Positions 24,679 to 25,174 of a stretch of 25,174 nt of DNA are shown one piece after another. Numbering within the stretch: position 1 is the first letter of the stretch; each line of letters begins with the position of its first letter. Source of the DNA: Chloroflexota bacterium (GTDB lineage: Bacteria > Chloroflexota > Limnocylindria > QHBO01); contig VBGQ01000011.1 of assembly GCA_005882055.1 (NCBI GenBank), positions 1 to 25,174 of the forward strand, written 5' to 3'. The translations under genes and the position numbers were made by a program. The notes below the pieces were generated by a model. The model worked only from the letters and a program-made list of their open reading frames with translations, did not search any database and was not told where the DNA came from.

Positions 24679-25174
24679 ATGGGCTTCCTGCGCTTCATCG
24701 GCTTCAGCGTGGTCCGCGCCTGGCAGGGCTTCTGGCGCAACGCGATGATGAGCCTCGCAACCACCGCGACCGTGGTGCTGATGCTCGTCCTGCTCTCGGG
24801 CCTGTACATCGTGATCACCGGTCTGAACAGCGGGCTCACCTTCATCGAGAGCAAGGTCGGCGTGACCGCGCAGCTCGTCGGCAAGCCCGATCAGCCGGAT
24901 CTGACCTCCGCCCAGCTCGATGCACTTATCACGTACACAGAGGCGCTGCCGGGCGTCAAGAGCGTGCACTACGTCAGCCCCGACGAGGCCCTGGAGCGCC
25001 TGAAGGAGGTCTACGCCCAGCGCGGGCAGAAGCTGGAGCTCGGCAAAGATCCGGAGCACAAGATCTCGATCTACGCCAGCATCGAGATCCTGCTGACCGA
25101 CCCAAAGATGGCCGACTCGGTGGCGTCCACGCTCCACGAGCGGCCGGAGGTGGTCCAGATCACGACCAAGCAGG
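24679..25174 (+). CDS. ftsX: Cell division protein FtsX, N-terminal part
   Basis: The membrane partner of FtsE; the window ends after 165 codons. It has the cytoplasmic N-terminus GFLRFIGFSVVRAWQGFWRN and a first membrane helix (about 24-48, SLATTATVVLMLVLLSGLYI). The extracellular domain then begins with segments typical of FtsX (ALPGVKSVHYVSPDEALERL), the part that contacts the periplasmic or surface hydrolase regulator. ATG at 24679, 3 bp after the ftsE stop. The permease-type C-terminal helices lie outside the window. Confidence 0.92.
   Translation, partial: MGFLRFIGFSVVRAWQGFWRNAMMSLATTATVVLMLVLLSGLYIVITGLNSGLTFIESKVGVTAQLVGKPDQPDLTSAQLDALITYTEALPGVKSVHYVSPDEALERLKEVYAQRGQKLELGKDPEHKISIYASIEILLTDPKMADSVASTLHERPEVVQITTKQ

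Overview
This is a GC-rich bacterial chromosome segment made almost entirely of core housekeeping genes. The gene order suggests a member of Chloroflexota or a close relative. That order is rpmE, DUF1385, prfA, prmC, tsaC and rpiB, then mreD, mrdA, rodA, DUF2344, rplU and rpmA, then parA, parB, gyrB and gyrA, then secA, prfB, ftsE and ftsX. The phylum is an inference from gene content. No rRNA, tRNA or CRISPR array was seen.

Layout: positions 1 to about 9.8 kb are on the minus strand. Reading from mreD downwards they are mreD, mrdA (PBP2), rodA, a DUF2344 protein, rplU, rpmA, rpmE, a DUF1385 membrane protein, prfA, prmC, tsaC, rpiB and the start of an aconitase-X gene. Most neighbours are 0 to 15 bp apart or overlap, so this looks like one or two long operons for wall elongation, ribosomal proteins and translation termination. 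From about 10.1 kb everything is on the plus strand: parA, parB, gyrB, a DUF4287-like gene, a hotdog thioesterase, gyrA, prs, an FMN alpha-hydroxy-acid oxidase, secA, a small cysteine-rich protein, prfB, ftsE and partial ftsX. The two arms diverge from a 270-bp spacer that carries a near-perfect parS site (9952-9967), three direct repeats 11 bp apart, and two opposed promoter-like sequences.

The most striking feature is a cluster of broken reading frames in essential genes between 5.0 and 16.7 kb. rplU has a one-base slip at a G4 run. mrdA lacks roughly 40 codons just before its KTGT region. The end of parA and the start of parB are missing. In gyrA, about 100 residues of the tower/coiled-coil region are replaced by a 200-bp second copy of the catalytic-tyrosine segment, and a second gap lies in the C-terminal domain. 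gyrB, secA, prs, prfA, ftsE and rodA are intact. Because the damaged genes are essential and the junctions carry short homologies, assembly or consensus error is the likeliest explanation. A genuinely rearranged locus cannot be excluded from sequence alone.

Genuine biological points are a programmed +1 frameshift site in prfB (CTT TGA C), a small protein with two CX3CX2C motifs translationally overlapped with prfB, a Leu at the GyrA quinolone-resistance position, probable non-AUG starts (ATC for mreD, CTG for the aconitase-X gene), and a DUF2344 protein without its usual radical-SAM and RNase G partners. I did not find a clearly new multi-gene system.
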